A model generated the notes under the pieces. It was given only the letters and a program-made list of their open reading frames with translations, was not told where the DNA came from and searched no databases. DNA of 64,000 nt from Pisolithus tinctorius (taxonomy: Eukaryota > Basidiomycota > Agaricomycetes > Boletales > Pisolithaceae), in assembly GCA_024663395.1 (NCBI GenBank), contig JANFAH010000015.1, forward strand, positions 1,116,001 through 1,180,000, written 5' to 3'. The position numbers and the translations under genes were made by a program. Numbering within the stretch: the first letter of the stretch is position 1; every line of letters begins with the position of its first letter. Below are positions 22,362 to 34,128 of the stretch, one piece after another.

Positions 22362-22730
22362 AGTGGGTATTGTTGCTGTGTAATAACTCTTTCAAAATTA
22401 GAGCACAAGGATGAGGCTCATAACCTAATGAGGGTATGAGTTCTCAGTGCATGAAGTAATCACTATATTTGTACCTAATGAAGGTATGAATTCTACAGTA
22501 TGTCAGTACCAAGTAAATGAGTGGAAATATAGCTATACTCACCTCAGTGCACAAAGTAGTCACTGAAGTGGAAAAAAATGGTGCAGAAAATTTATAGTAC
22601 TGTAATTAGTAAGCAGAGTGACATTGAAAATTAATTCCAAAGGTTGGGGAGAAATTCTAAGTGCTCTGGGTGAAACTCTGAGAGGCTACCATAATTCCAG
22701 AATGCATTCTCAACACCTTGCCCCAGAGGA
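22362..22730. other. Possible remnant of the Copia 5' LTR/leader
   Basis: Lies just upstream of the minus-strand Copia gag, where a leader and LTR should be. It contains two diverged copies of a short unit (ACCTAATGAGGGTATGAGTT near 22420 and a similar one near 22477), each followed by a GTGCA..AAGTA..CACT box. No clear LTR ends found. Confidence 0.35.
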
Positions 22731-24042
22731 TTGTTTGGAAGAGGACTCAGAGTAAGGCCACCTCTACCCCCACACACCACCACTGCTTTTCTGTCTCAAG
22801 AACATGAGTCAGAGGTCATTGCTAGCTCTAGAGAAGAAAACAACACATTGGTGTCCATGGATCTCAGATCAGTCTTAGATGACAAACAGGAGCTGGAAAT
22901 GTCTGGAATGGAGTTAGGTCATGTGGAATCTACCCTGGAGATGCCTGAGGAATCCAGTTGGACCTTCTCAGAAGCACAAGTCACTTCTATGATCCAGGCT
23001 GCTCAGGAAGAAGCTGCAAGGAAAACTGCAGTGAGGGATCCTTCTTTTGGCAGCACCCCTATGGCTGACTAACTTGGTTGTATGCCCATGAGTTTGGAAA
23101 GACCCCAGAGTTCCCCATTGGTGGGAAGAGTAAGGCTAAAGAACCCAAGGGAACCAAAGGAAGCATGTACATGCCCCTACCCCCAATGGAGGAAGGGAGT
23201 TCAATATCAACCATCCACAAGAATATGATGGGAGTCATTGGACCCTGCAACACTGGGTCATGCAAGTAAAAGGACATCTTGCACTTAAATCCCATGTCTA
23301 TTAAACTAATCACCAAAGGATTGCCTTTGCCCTTATGTTCATGACCAGAGGAGCTGCCACTTCATTTGTGGAAAATTACCAAAATGAAAACAACATTGGG
23401 GGGCATCTTATGTTTTATGAATCCTTCAATCAATTCATTGAAAGGTCAAAAGCTACTTTTGAGTCCAGAGACACAACTGCTCTCACAATTCTTAAGTTGT
23501 CCTCCATCTCTCAGGGAAAGCAGGAGCTCAAATCCTACATAGTGGAATTCATGGGACTTGTCAACAAAGCCAGCCTACATCAAGACTCTTGCAAAGGAGG
23601 AATTTTCTATGGAAAGGGGCTCACCTCTGACTATTGTAACTGGATCCTTAAAAAAACCCCTAGTATGGTGAAAGATCAGATTGTAGCTGCAGGAGAAGCA
23701 TGTACAGCTATTGATACATGTCAGATTTTAGAAGGAAGGGCTTCCAATTATGATTGCTGCTAGTTCATCTCCTATCATATCCCACACTGTGACCCTGATG
23801 CCATGGATGTCAATCAATGAGGAAAGACCACCACACATTGTGCAGATATTAAATGCTTTAATTGCCAAGAGACTGGTCACATCAAGCATGACTGCAAGAA
23901 GCTAATGAAGACTTTGGAGAACTGGATGAAGTCTAATATCTTGATCAAAGTGGTTCATGAAGATGGTGAGGAAGTTAAGCCAGAAATTGAACAGTGGATC
24001 ACAGAGATTGTAGACACCAAAATTAAGAAGGAAGAGTTTTGA
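22731..24042 (+). pseudogene. gag: Decayed Ty3/gypsy-type gag
   Basis: Pieces in successive frames: an N-terminal acidic segment (to 23072), a link (23078-23269), a capsid core 23335-23763 (GAATSFVENYQ, FIERSKATFESRDTTALTIL, SQGKQELKSYIVEF, YCNWILKKTPS), and a zinc knuckle CFNCQETGHIKHDC at 23854-23895, ending TGA 24040-24042. Between capsid and knuckle a TGA sits where NQ-R-GK would fit. At least two indels shift the frame. The capsid core matches Ty3-type gag of basidiomycetes in pattern, but it is unlike the gag of the 8.15 kb element. Confidence 0.75.
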
Positions 24043-24127
24043 ATGGGACTGCTGAATCACTTGCAACAGTCAGTCCCTGCTACATATTGTCTGCTGGATG
24101 TACTTCTATAGATGAGGAATCCAACAT

Positions 24128-24600
24128 GTGTGTTGTTTTGCACCTCAGACAAGTGCAACTAGAAGACTACAATGCAAGCATTTTGCCTGTATTGACTTGG
24201 GTACAGAAGTTACCCTGATATCTCAACAGATTATCAACAACCTCAGGGTTGTCACCTATCATGTTGAAGAGCCATTCCCCATGACCCCCTTCATGAAGAA
24301 GGACAAGGAAATGATCCAAGACAAGTGCACCCTCCATGCAATTGTCAAAGGTTGTCAACTCAAGATTAGAGCCTTTGTCAGACCCATGAAAGGAAAAAGA
24401 CATTCTCCTCAGGATGCTCTTCCTCAAAGAATACAAACCTTATGTCAATTGGGAAACAGGTCAAATCAACTGCTGGGATGATGAACCACAAATTCAAAAA
24501 ACCACCCTGTCAACTGAGTTGGAAGCTGCTCTGGTGGATAAAAAGGAAGAGGTATATGTACCTCCCTGAACAGTACTCACATTTTGCAAAGGTTTTCATG
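24128..24600 (+). pseudogene. Retroviral-type aspartic protease remnant and start of pol
   Basis: Follows the decayed gag. CIDLGTEVTLIS at 24188-24223 corresponds to the protease active-site segment (usually DSGA; here D-L-G-T, so the Ser and Ala are lost). At about 24540-24600 a PEQYSHFAKVF-like stretch resembles the protease-RT linker of Ty3 pol. No RT core follows; the element breaks off near 24600. Confidence 0.6.
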
Positions 24601-26161
24601 GGAGGCCTCTTGATCAGCAACCACCATCATCCCCTGTGGGAAAGCCCCACCTCACTACCAAACACCAGTGCTTGTCACTGGCCCCTTGCACAATCCTCCT
24701 CACTGAGGTGGGGAGATGCTTTCATGCCTTTCCCAAGGGCTCCTTCAAATCCTGATTTGCACTACCAGCTATCCCACATGCAGTACTTCATCACCTTGCT
24801 GCCCACCCCCCCACATGGTCTTGGACCATAAAGGCTGGCCCCCATGCTGGCAAAACCCACCTGATACCCACTGTCCCTGTCACCTGCAGCAAGGACAGCC
24901 CTAAGGTGATCCAATGGATTGTCTCCATCTTCCATTCCTTCAAATCCCAGCTGACCCCTCTGGCCCTGGTGCCAGAGACTGGGCAGGTGTGCCCTGACTT
25001 TGTGAAGGTCTATCAAAACAACATGCTGGTGCACCTATGCTCTCAGCAGGCCATCCACAGGCCCCCTCCCCCCACCAGATCACTGTCAAAGCCCCACCCT
25101 GGCTGTAGTATTGCCCCCCCCCCCTCCCACAGAACCCTTGGCAGAGGTGGCAGAGCTCCACAGTGAGATAGTGGCCCTGTGGGCCAAGTTTGAAGCCTTC
25201 TGTAAAGCCCATGAAGCATCCCATCAAATCCACAGTCTCCAGGCACTGCCCCCAGTGCCATGCCCCCCTGCTCCCCATCCCCCCCTCCTCATTATCACTG
25301 TCCACCATGCAGGAGTGCACAGCCCACCCAGATCACACTTGGCTGCAACCCATATTGGACAATGAGTTCTGCCCAGTGTTCCTCCACCACACTGACTCCT
25401 CCATAGTCCCCACTTACACCAAATCACTCCCTGAGGATGTGTACCAGGTGTGACAAGACCTAACAACAGGGTTTGTTGTAGGCTCGCACCAAGAACCAAA
25501 AGAAGAGAAAAGGAGAGAACAGGGACAGAGGACTTAGAAGCAGGCAGATTTAGGACTCGTAGACCCAAATGAACTAGCTTAGAGCTAGTTGGGTGATTGG
25601 GCAGCGATACTTATACTAAGGTACATGAGGTATCAGTGAGGCATACATGAGATCCATGACATCATAGTGATGTCATGATGATATCATAGTGGAGCAGAAC
25701 ATACTAGAAGGGAAGCATGTAGTAGCAGCAAGGTGAGGTCTAGACTGGAGTCCAGACCAAGTCCAGAAGACAAGATAAGACCAAGAGATTAGATAAGATG
25801 AAAGAGGAAAAAGAGTATGTATCATAACACCAGGTGGTCACCATGATGTTCAAGAGGTGGGGCTCTGTCCATATCAGTTTTGACTCCAATGGGGACTGAA
25901 TTGTGTTGGAAGAGGCCCCATCTTCTACTGTCATTGCCATGTTATATGCCCCAGGTGGAAACACTGCCCCCTTTTTTCACTTCCTTAATGTTACTTAGCT
26001 GGGCCCCCTTGGCCCCTCAGTAGGCAGCCTCTGTCATTTCCCCCACCCCACTTTCTCTGACTTCAATTCTGTCTGCAGTGTTCACTGGTTCTGGTCCCCC
26101 TCTGTCTGCCCTCATGGCATTGGGCAGTGTAGATTGATCATGTGTTAGCCCCCCCTCTCAG
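24601..26161 (+). other. Decayed repeat mix, possibly a LINE relic
   Basis: Pro-rich frames at 24906-25166 and 25111-25365 include a coiled-coil-like LAEVAELHSEIVALWAKFEAF. At 25870-26120 one plus frame reads, with stops, VIAMLYAPGGN and later SDFNSV, which could be the NVYAPN and GDFN motifs of a LINE endonuclease. Between them (25456-25860) is CpG-poor sequence I cannot place. These matches are weak. Confidence 0.3.
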
Positions 26162-26503
26162 CAGTACCTTCTGGGCTCTATGCCTTGCCAGTATAGTGTA
26201 ACATAGGGTGTATGTACATACCCTCATGCACTTTAAGCTAAGAGTTAAAAAAAAATAAAAGGTTTTCATGGGGGACAACATTCCTCTTCCACAGGTACAA
26301 TGCACTGACTGAGAGTGGGTTCTTGAGCAAACAAATATGATGTCTCACCAGACACTTCTAAGCAGGTTCAGTATACATGTATATTAATGCCACAGTCTTG
26401 GATGAAATGACATGCTTTTAAAGGCCAGGGGAGCCCAATATTTATTGCAATATGACATTCAGAGATAATACAGGTAAGGTAAACATCATATAATGTGTGT
26501 CCA

Positions 26504-28325
26504 TCAATCCTCATCCATTCTGTGCAAGTTACTCATCACATCACCAGCCCGCTGTTTTAATGGAGCCTCAACTACCTTCCAGACAATAGGATGATTGGCC
26601 CAGGTGACCTTGATCCACATATAGATGTCATGATCAGTGGGGAAGTGTTCAAGGACCTTTGCCCAATCCAAGAGAATGGCCAAATCTGTGGGATTAGCCC
26701 TAATGGAATGATGGATTGTAAGTAAGAATGCTATCAAGGTGGATTCCTTCAGATCATCTGGCACATTGGACTTTGAAGTAGAACTGAGGGATTTGATGAC
26801 AGTTGCCCACTGCTCAGGTGTGTGGGTAATCTGCTGCAGTTTATCCTTATCTGCAGCTGTGACATTCACCAGCAAGTCATATCCATCATCCTGAGCTCCT
26901 GACATCCTTGCTTGCTTCTTGTGGCATGTATCAGTGTCAAAGCCATCATCAGGAGTCAGCCATTTATCTGGAGTATGATATGCACATTAGCATACATGTA
27001 CACTAAAATTGTCAATAAATTTTATTACCTGAACCAGATGGCCCACTGTGGCCAGAAGATTCATCATGTAAATTTGATGCATGATGTGATGCACTGGGGG
27101 GCCAGCAATTGCTGCCTTTGTGCTGAAAATGAAAATCCATCATTTTAGTATACATGTATACTAAAATTCATAATAGATACACAGATCTGCTGATGTACTC
27201 AGGCCCTCACTGCCAGATCCATCATCAGGTCAGGGGAGTATGTGAGATGGCTTCTTCTTTGCAAATTTCCTCAAACACCTAGCCATCTTGTCTAAAGAAC
27301 ACTGCTGTTCCAACCTTGCCCATTCTGAATAGGCTATGGTTGTTGTAGGATGCAGTGACTGCACTGCATATGGATCAAAGTTCAGCTGTCATGTGTCCTT
27401 GCCAGAATTCTTGAGCCTCAAGGGGTTCAGATATTGCAGGGTTTGGAAAATTGATCCAAATCCAGCAGTCCCAAGAAGTTCTTGGACCATGGGAAAAGGT
27501 GCTGTATGGGTCAGGTCTGCAGTAGGCTCTTGCAAGTGAATGGTCTTTTTGACTGTTATAACAATTTTAGTATACATATATCTTAAATTTCAGAAGTAGA
27601 CCAAATACCATCAAAAAATTCTCCAAGGGCATTTTCAGGTCAGGGTCAAGCTTGGCAGTGCTCTCACCATCACACAACCCCAGTGCCAGCACAGATATTA
27701 GTTCAACAATCTTCTGCATGGTGTTAACATTTTGGGCTGCAGTGCACTTGCAGCCCATTCCACTGCTGTCCCCAAGGATTCACCAGTGTACTCCTTGGGC
27801 ATCAGTGCCAATAATGGATTTGTAGGAGACAGGATGGGTTGACTTGTCATGCCATCCCAATACAGCCCCCAGGGGGCTTGAGACTTTGCATGTGGACCAA
27901 AACCTTGGGATAAATCAAGCACACTTTGCTGCAGGTACCAGATTGTAGGGATTTGAGGTAACTTCCCCTGCTCAGTTAAGCAGTTGATCTCAAGAAGCAT
28001 GTCTGTGATAAATGTTTAGGAATATTTGTTGGGAGTGAGTTGCTCCCAGGGGAAAGGGGTGAAATGGAGGATATCATGAACTTTGTGGGAGTAAGCTTTT
28101 CTCTGAAATACATCCTTCAAAACCTGCATTGAGTGCAGCACTGCTTGCTTTTGGTTGGGCCAATGATGGCTTAGTACCATCAAGTTCAATGTGATAGGCC
28201 TTCATGAAGGTCTGGAAGGTGTCCAGCCATTTGACATTGCCAATGGGATCGAAGAGTGGCTTGATTTGGTCCTTCTGCTTCTTCTCCTAGTCATTTGTGA
28301 ACAACTTTGCTAATCCAACCCTCCA
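26504..28325 (-). pseudogene. Uncharacterised multi-exon gene, left-arm copy
   Basis: Decayed gene transcribed leftwards. Readable exon pieces in order: ...FDPIGNVKWLDTFQTF, QRKAYSHKVHDILHF, WEQLTPNKYS then MLLEINCLTEQGKLPQI, IWYLQQSVLDLSQGFGPH, WGLYWDGMTSQPILSPTNPL (27698-28000), then MQKIVELISVLALGLCDGES, and a last exon ending LHRMDED (26504-26938). Intron 26968-27028 is well supported: it joins SGHSGPSG to DKWLTPDDGF in frame (phase 1). Introns near 27123-27182 and 27545-27600 are likely. Each contains the AGTATACATGTATACT-type palindrome. I do not know the family. It is divergent to the zinc-finger/DUF3505-like gene, which suggests that both belong to one repeat unit. Confidence 0.6.
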
Positions 28326-28515
28326 ATCTCATCCATCTTCCTAGTTGCAGCTACTTCTTTTGTAACCTTGGTTGAACAAAGATGCAAATTTAGTATACAT
28401 GTATACTAAAATTATGAAAATAATTTGAAAACAAGCAAGTGGATCTACATATTGCAACATAGGGACTTGTTGACAAAATTACAAATGTAATTATTTTGAA
28501 GTCACTCCAGACACC

Positions 28516-28653
28516 ACAACTGTGTTTGTACTCATTGTTGTTTATTTGTTAAAGTTTGGTTGTTACTAAATTTGGAAGGTGGTTACAACTGTGTTTGTAC
28601 TCATTGTTGTCTGTTTGTTAAAGTTTGGTTGTTACTAAATTTGGAAGGTGGTT
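28516..28653 (+). repeat. 69 bp tandem duplication, left arm
   Basis: Two adjacent near-identical units starting ACAACTGTGTTTGTACTCAT at 28516 and 28585. Lies in the intergenic space between the two divergent genes. Confidence 0.85.
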
Positions 28654-28974
28654 CTATGGGTTCAAAGTGTAAGTGTCACTCAGTAAAAAGTTATGGCAGT
28701 ATATATACCCATTGTCACAAATACATTTGTCAATATATACAAATATTTACACAATGACATCATAAATCAGATACACATGTCTAAAATCAATTAGTTACAA
28801 AAATAGCCTAATGCATTGCAAACTGATGACACAGCCTTCATTCAACCTGTCATCATGTGACTCATTTCAAGTGGAGTTTGAAATTGAGATGCACTGGATT
28901 ACACCCTTTGCCACATCTCTTCTTGAACTTGAACTTCTTTCTATTTCCTCCTTGCTCATTTGCATCTTCCAATT

Positions 28975-31960
28975 GCCATTATGCCATCCACATGTTCAAA
29001 GTGCACCATCACCTTTGAGGTGAAGAATGAATATACTGTGCATCAGAAGAGATGTGCTGGTGGTAGGATGGATGGACAGATAACTTTTTTTTTAAGGAGA
29101 CCAATCAAATAATCACTGTTACACCAAATGCTCAGGGGCTATTTGATTGCTTCTGTTCCCATCATGGTTGTCCTGGAAAAAGGGGTTATACCACTGTGGA
29201 AGGTTTGAAGAAGCATATGCATACTGAAGACAAGATGGATAGGACAGGTGTGCATTTGCACCATACTTTTAAGATACATGTATACTAATATTTTATTTTC
29301 TTATTTTAGGAAAAGGAGATGCCAGTGGTTAATTCCTGTCTTGCTACCAAAGCTCTACTGAGCCTGCTGATGTAAGCACATAAGATACATGTATACTATT
29401 TTCAACACTGACAATCCATCAAGGTGCAAGCAGACAGCACCACATCTGCTGTGATGATGCAAGATGATGATGTAAGCATTTAAGATACATGTATACTAAA
29501 TCAGTGACTGATGTCAGCAGGCACTGGATGGTGTTGACAGTGAGGAACAGGTGGGCAGCCCATTAGTATACATGTACACATCTTGACTGACTTCTGTGCA
29601 CAGGGTCATCAATGCAATGATCCCATTGTTGTCAGAGGCTGACCCACCATGGAATCAGTGAGTATCTTGACAATGTGTCCACACCCTTTCTGATGGTTGG
29701 CCAGGCATATGACAGGGATGATTTAATACATCACCCCTACTGGATGCCATTAACCTTGTGGTGGATTCTCAGCTGAAGGCATGTGCTGCATGCTATGTCA
29801 AGTTGCTTTGATTCCAAATGAAGCATGGCACATCTGCATAACCAGAACAAGGGCTTACAGGTTGACAAGGAGCAGTTCCCACAAGTGGTGGCTCAGTTGG
29901 ATGTAGCAGATGACTTCCCTGAGCCTTACTTTACTCAGGTCATCTCCCCTTTCAGAGGCCTGGAGGTTTTGACAGGCATTGGTTGTGGGCACTGTGCATA
30001 TGCCACATCCTCTTCCAAGTGCATGCAGGTCCATCACAGGGAGCACCACAGGGATACTGCCACCCCCAAGGATTGGACTGGATGCAAGATGCAGAGTGTA
30101 ATGACCAGTAGACTTTTCACCTCCATGTTTCCTAGTTGCTCACATTATCCACCTGCTGGTTAGGGTTATGCTTTAGGGATGCTTAGTCATCTTGGACTTT
30201 TCCTTTTGTTTACTCTTTTATGCTTACATGGTACTTAGTAAGGCTGTGCCTCATTACTGATGCATGTTCATGTTTGTCCAATATTGTAGTTCTCTCTTTT
30301 GTTTACTCCTTTCCAGAACGTTCTCTCATGGCAGTACATACAAACAGTAAGGCAGTATATAAGTCCTGTCATTTGTCATAGCTGGTTTCTCTAATCTAGT
30401 TCATTTTGAGCCTTGTCCTCATTCAACAGGTTCCACTCCCACAACTCTCTGGTTTGAAGTGATAGCTGAGAAGACTTCATCTTTGATTGCTTCACAGAGA
30501 TTCAGCAGGAGTGGGAAGGGATGTGCCCTGTTCCAAATCCATGACACTGCCGCCTCCCCTGTTCCAGTTGATGATGCCATTAGCCATCTTAGACAACAGA
30601 TGGCCCAGGCATTGATGTCCAACATGCCACAGGTTGAACATGTCATCAGTCCTTGGCTTCAAACAACCAGGTGGCATGAGCATGTTGCTGGCCATGACAT
30701 ATGCATGTTATGTGACCTGGTAGAGATCCCAAGATGTGATGACAATGGCTTGTTCCCTGGACTCAAGGCAGCAGTGAGGCAGTACTTCAATGAAGCACTC
30801 AACCTCCTCACCATCACTGATGAATTGGTCCTGCAATGATTGAACTTGCCAGCACCACTCAAAGAGTGAGTGATTTAAGATACATGTATACTAAATTGGT
30901 GTGCTAACATTGGACTGACAGAGGCATCAGCAACACTCCCTTCCATTGCCACCAGAATGAGGACACAATGGACACCTGCACTGCACCAGTCATTGCATTG
31001 CTATATATGCTGGGGCAGGTGCAGATACAGCCTACCCTTGCCTGACAGACTCATTGCAAAGGTCACTGCCCTTGGACTGCCATCAGAGAGGGGGTGGATG
31101 TCTCTGCCAGCCTTTACCAGGTCTTGAGTGAAGTTTGGATGACCAAATTACCCAAGACCACTGGAAATCCCATGCCCTGTCCCACAGAGCAGATGATTGC
31201 CCTGTACACTCTGGATGGAGATGGAAAGCACAAGGAACTGGCTGCAGTGACATACTACCTTTCCAAGCTCACATACTGCATTCACTTGGTATGCCTGAAG
31301 GAACTGAGGTAATGATTGGAATCAAGATTTGATGGCATGGAAGAGCTAGCATGTGACAAACTCCAGCCTTGGTTCACCAAGCACACCAACCCCCCATCCA
31401 GTCACATTTGAGCACTGCAATATCATGCCTCCTCCCTTGCATTCCAAACCATGTCTCTCCCTTGCATCTGGTGGAGTGACAACAAGCAGTAGACAGAACT
31501 GCTCTACAAGGGACACAGGCACTTCTGGCATCCATAGTAACTACATCATGTGCTATTAACAAATGACCTACTTGTGCTGCAGGCATCCTGGACACCAGCA
31601 GCACATACATGGCAATGATTACATAACCCAACTCATAATGCTGTCTACCACATGATTTAAAGTTGGCTCATTCCCACGATGGTCCCAAGGCTTGTGGGTG
31701 TCTGGGATGTCTGAAACAGGTATTCAAAATGTGCACAAAAGCTTTTCAACTGATAATCTGCTCAACAACTATGGCCACCAGTACCCTCACTCTCAGTGAA
31801 ATATCTGTTTCTGCCAACATGACCCATCACACAGCCATGACCTTATCATTTGAGCCAGGCCCCATGTGTGGATCAATTGCCAAGATATGAGTCCATGGAC
31901 TGTCAGTTCAAACTTTCCTCTTCCTCCAAATACTAATCCCAATCTATCTGAAGACATGCA
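28975..31960 (+). pseudogene. Zinc-finger and DUF3505/OrsD-like protein, copy 1, left arm
   Basis: Decayed multi-exon gene. In order: a C2HC-type finger (CSKCTITFEVKNEYTVHQKRC, read in two parts around 28997-29050), a finger CFCSHHGC...KKHMH at 29148-29220, introns 29248-29309, one starting 29372, 29472-29517 and 29551-29603, then the DUF3505-like part (INLVVDSQLKACAAC; MAHLHNQNKGLQVD; GCGHCAY at 29975-30020), an inserted element at 30097-30428, then FEVIAEKTSS, HVISPWLQTTRWHEHVAG, DELVLQ, intron 30866-30921 (joins LPAPLKE to GISNTPFHCHQ), and LSEVWMTKLP...NPMPCPTEQMIALYTL to about 31312. After that only scraps (LACDKLQPW, QTMSLPCIWW) with many stops to 31960. I know similar proteins from agaricomycete repeats, in places near RecQ-type helicases; role unknown. 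Confidence 0.65.
30097..30428 (+). mobile_element. Inserted TG...CA element, possible solo LTR, left arm
   Basis: 332 bp that split the coding sequence between ...CKMQ and LWFEVIAEK. Starts TGTAATGACC, ends CATTCAACA, and has a TATA-like AGTATATAAGTC near 30352. Flanks GCAGAG and GGTTCC show no target duplication, so the solo-LTR call is tentative. Confidence 0.45.
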
Positions 31961-34128
31961 TGACCCAGACAATCAGAACCAACTCCCCACCATGGTTAGT
32001 TATTGCATAAATCAGACATAGGTTATCTACTTGTCAATATTGCCCAATCTGATCTCATATGCACTGATCTTGCAGTGTTAGCATCTTTCCCTCCATGGGA
32101 TTAGTGATAGACAGTGATGGCAAGCCTGGTATGCACACATCAGAAGATTTTACATGCAGCATCACAGCAGCACAATGTAAGTATCCACCATACATCATCC
32201 ACCCATGATATATGTCATTGTTATCACACTTAACATCAGATTGGCCACCTGTATGGGCGAATATGAGCTGGTTGAAAGCAATCACTATTCTGTTATTGGC
32301 ATCTGCTGCATCTCCAGTGTGTTGCTCTTCTTCCCTCTCCTCATAATGTACCATTCATTTGCATAAGATTGCAAATATATTCACCAGCTGTTGACTCTGA
32401 CCCAGGTGACTTATGACAGACAATTATTTTATCACTATTCCATCCATGTGGAAGTTGCAGAGATAGAAGATGGGGAACAATACCCAATGGACATGTCCAT
32501 GTTACATGTCACAACTCCAGATGTGGTTGAGGTAGGCCTGCCACAAGTTATGGAGTATTTTCCTTTATTGGAGCTGTGAGCAGTAGGTAGTATGTGCCCA
32601 TTCTTGGGCTTGTAAATGTCAAATAAATAGCTGCAAGTTCCATCCTGGACATGCATGACAACCTCCACAATTTAAGAACAAGCACATATCTAAATAAACA
32701 TCAAATTGGTCAAGTGTTCCTGCATGGGCAAGAGGATCAGCCAGTAAGCTGATGATCCATTTGGTGACTTGGTTGGTTTTTGATCAGTGTCCTAGTGCAG
32801 GTGTGACCTAGGTATAGATACCAAACTCCAGCTGGGTGCCCATATCCATGACAACTAGATGCTGTGCCAAGGTCCCTGTCATATCCATAACTCTGAACCA
32901 CCCCTAACCCCCCCCTAGACCAACCCACAGCCCTCAGACACAACTCTGAGCCTACTCCAACCACTCTACAGTTACCCTAGCAGTTCCCCTATACCCCTGT
33001 GTTGGCCTAGAGTTGTTCTGACAGTCCTCCAACCCATACCACACTGCCTTTCTCTACCACATCAGTGATAACCTGGTCCAACACCCAAGTCCTTTCTCTG
33101 TAGTATGCTTCCCTTTCTAGTAAAGTCTTCTGCTTTCTGTTTGATTGCCATCCAGGCTTATGGTTAACCTTTTGATCACCAGCACTTGGGGTTTGCTTAA
33201 TGGCTGTGCCCTCACTTGCTTTGGTCAACCCTACACAGCATCTAATTCTGACTGCACCAGATGCCACCTTCAATGTCCCTCAGTACTATATGTGTTGGTA
33301 CTGCTTGGTGTAGAAACTTAGTTTGAATATCAACTGAGATACTCCTCATTATCCCCAAAACCCCAGCCAACCTATCTAGTAAAACTTGTAGCAAGGGCTC
33401 TGCCAGTCAGCAAGCCCCTCAGCCCTTGGTAACCCCAGCTTGAACCTCCCTCTCTCGGTATTTGGCCTCAGCCTTCTCCCTTTCCAGTTGCTCAGCCTCA
33501 GCCTTCTCCCTCTCTTGGTGCTTGGCCTCAGCCTTCTCCCTTTCCAAGCACTCAGCCTTGGCTTTCTTTCTCTTGTCACTCCTGACACTTGGTTTCAAAT
33601 GCTTCATGAATTTCTTCCATTGCCTTTTGTATCATGAGCTTCTCTTCCTCATCAACATTGCTGGGGTGAGCAGAATGATCAACTGCTTTGGCAGTGTTGT
33701 TGGCATTGCAGGAGGTTGACATGACAGTGGTATGGGTTGCAGAGATGGCAGCCAACCCTCTTCCATTTTTAAAGTTTTGGCCACATGTGTCATGCTGAAG
33801 TCAGTTGCTGAGCCTCACATACCTTAGGGCAGGTCTCATGCACTTTGACTCCTAAGAGGGGATTGCCCCATCCTACCAGTCAGGACTTCCTTTTCAGGAA
33901 AAAAGTTCACACAGGTCCTTTCCTTTTTAGGAAGGTGGTCATCACTGCCCATCACTGGCCTCAAGCCTTCCCAGATGGTTCACACAGATACTTCTTTTAT
34001 AGGAAGGTGAGCATGACCATCCAGTCCTGACTGCCCTCACACTGCTTGGTGTTATACTCCCAGCAGTTTCTTACACCTTACTCTTACATTTCCTTGCTGT
34101 TCTGGTACCCCTGTTGCTTTCCACAACA
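31961..34128. other. Left-arm stretch between the two zinc-finger gene copies
   Basis: About 2.2 kb of CpG-poor sequence. Minus frames at 32055-32354, 32435-32668 and 33007-33273 are open but show no family signal. The only clear structure is a heptad-like repeat at 33425-33607. The mirror stretch is 50224-52391. Confidence 0.4.
33425..33607 (-). repeat. 30 bp minisatellite encoding a 10-residue coiled-coil repeat, left arm
   Basis: Minus frame reads (EREKAEAKxx) about four times: AECLEREKAEAK, HQEREKAEAE, QLEREKAEAK, YREREVQA. It is probably a remnant of a longer Glu/Lys/Arg coiled-coil protein; just upstream a TGA sits in the alternative frame after CQE. Confidence 0.7.

Larger units (their letters stand above)
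26371..30895. repeat. Ten dispersed copies of an intronic palindrome, left arm
   Basis: Cores of AGTATACATGTATACT or AAGATACATGTATACTAA at about 26371, 26987, 27142, 27563, 28389, 29269, 29380, 29480, 29563 and 30874. The 27142-27167 copy is a perfect 26 bp palindrome. At least seven lie inside short GT-AG introns of two divergent genes. Sense orientation is the same in nearly all: AAGATA first, TACTAA last. Related, decayed intron starts occur at 34493 and 34666. Confidence 0.85.

Noticed and set aside
25870..26160. Firm LINE endonuclease call
   Set aside because: Only two short motif-like strings in a frame with several stops; kept as a weak possibility.
30097..30428. Firm solo-LTR call for the insert in the DUF3505-like gene
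   Set aside because: TG...CA ends and a TATA box fit, but no target duplication is present, so it is kept only as a low-confidence element.
26371..30895. Regularly recurring palindrome read as a CRISPR array
   Set aside because: Spacing is irregular (about 90 bp to 1.3 kb), copies lie inside eukaryotic introns, and no cas-like gene is present.
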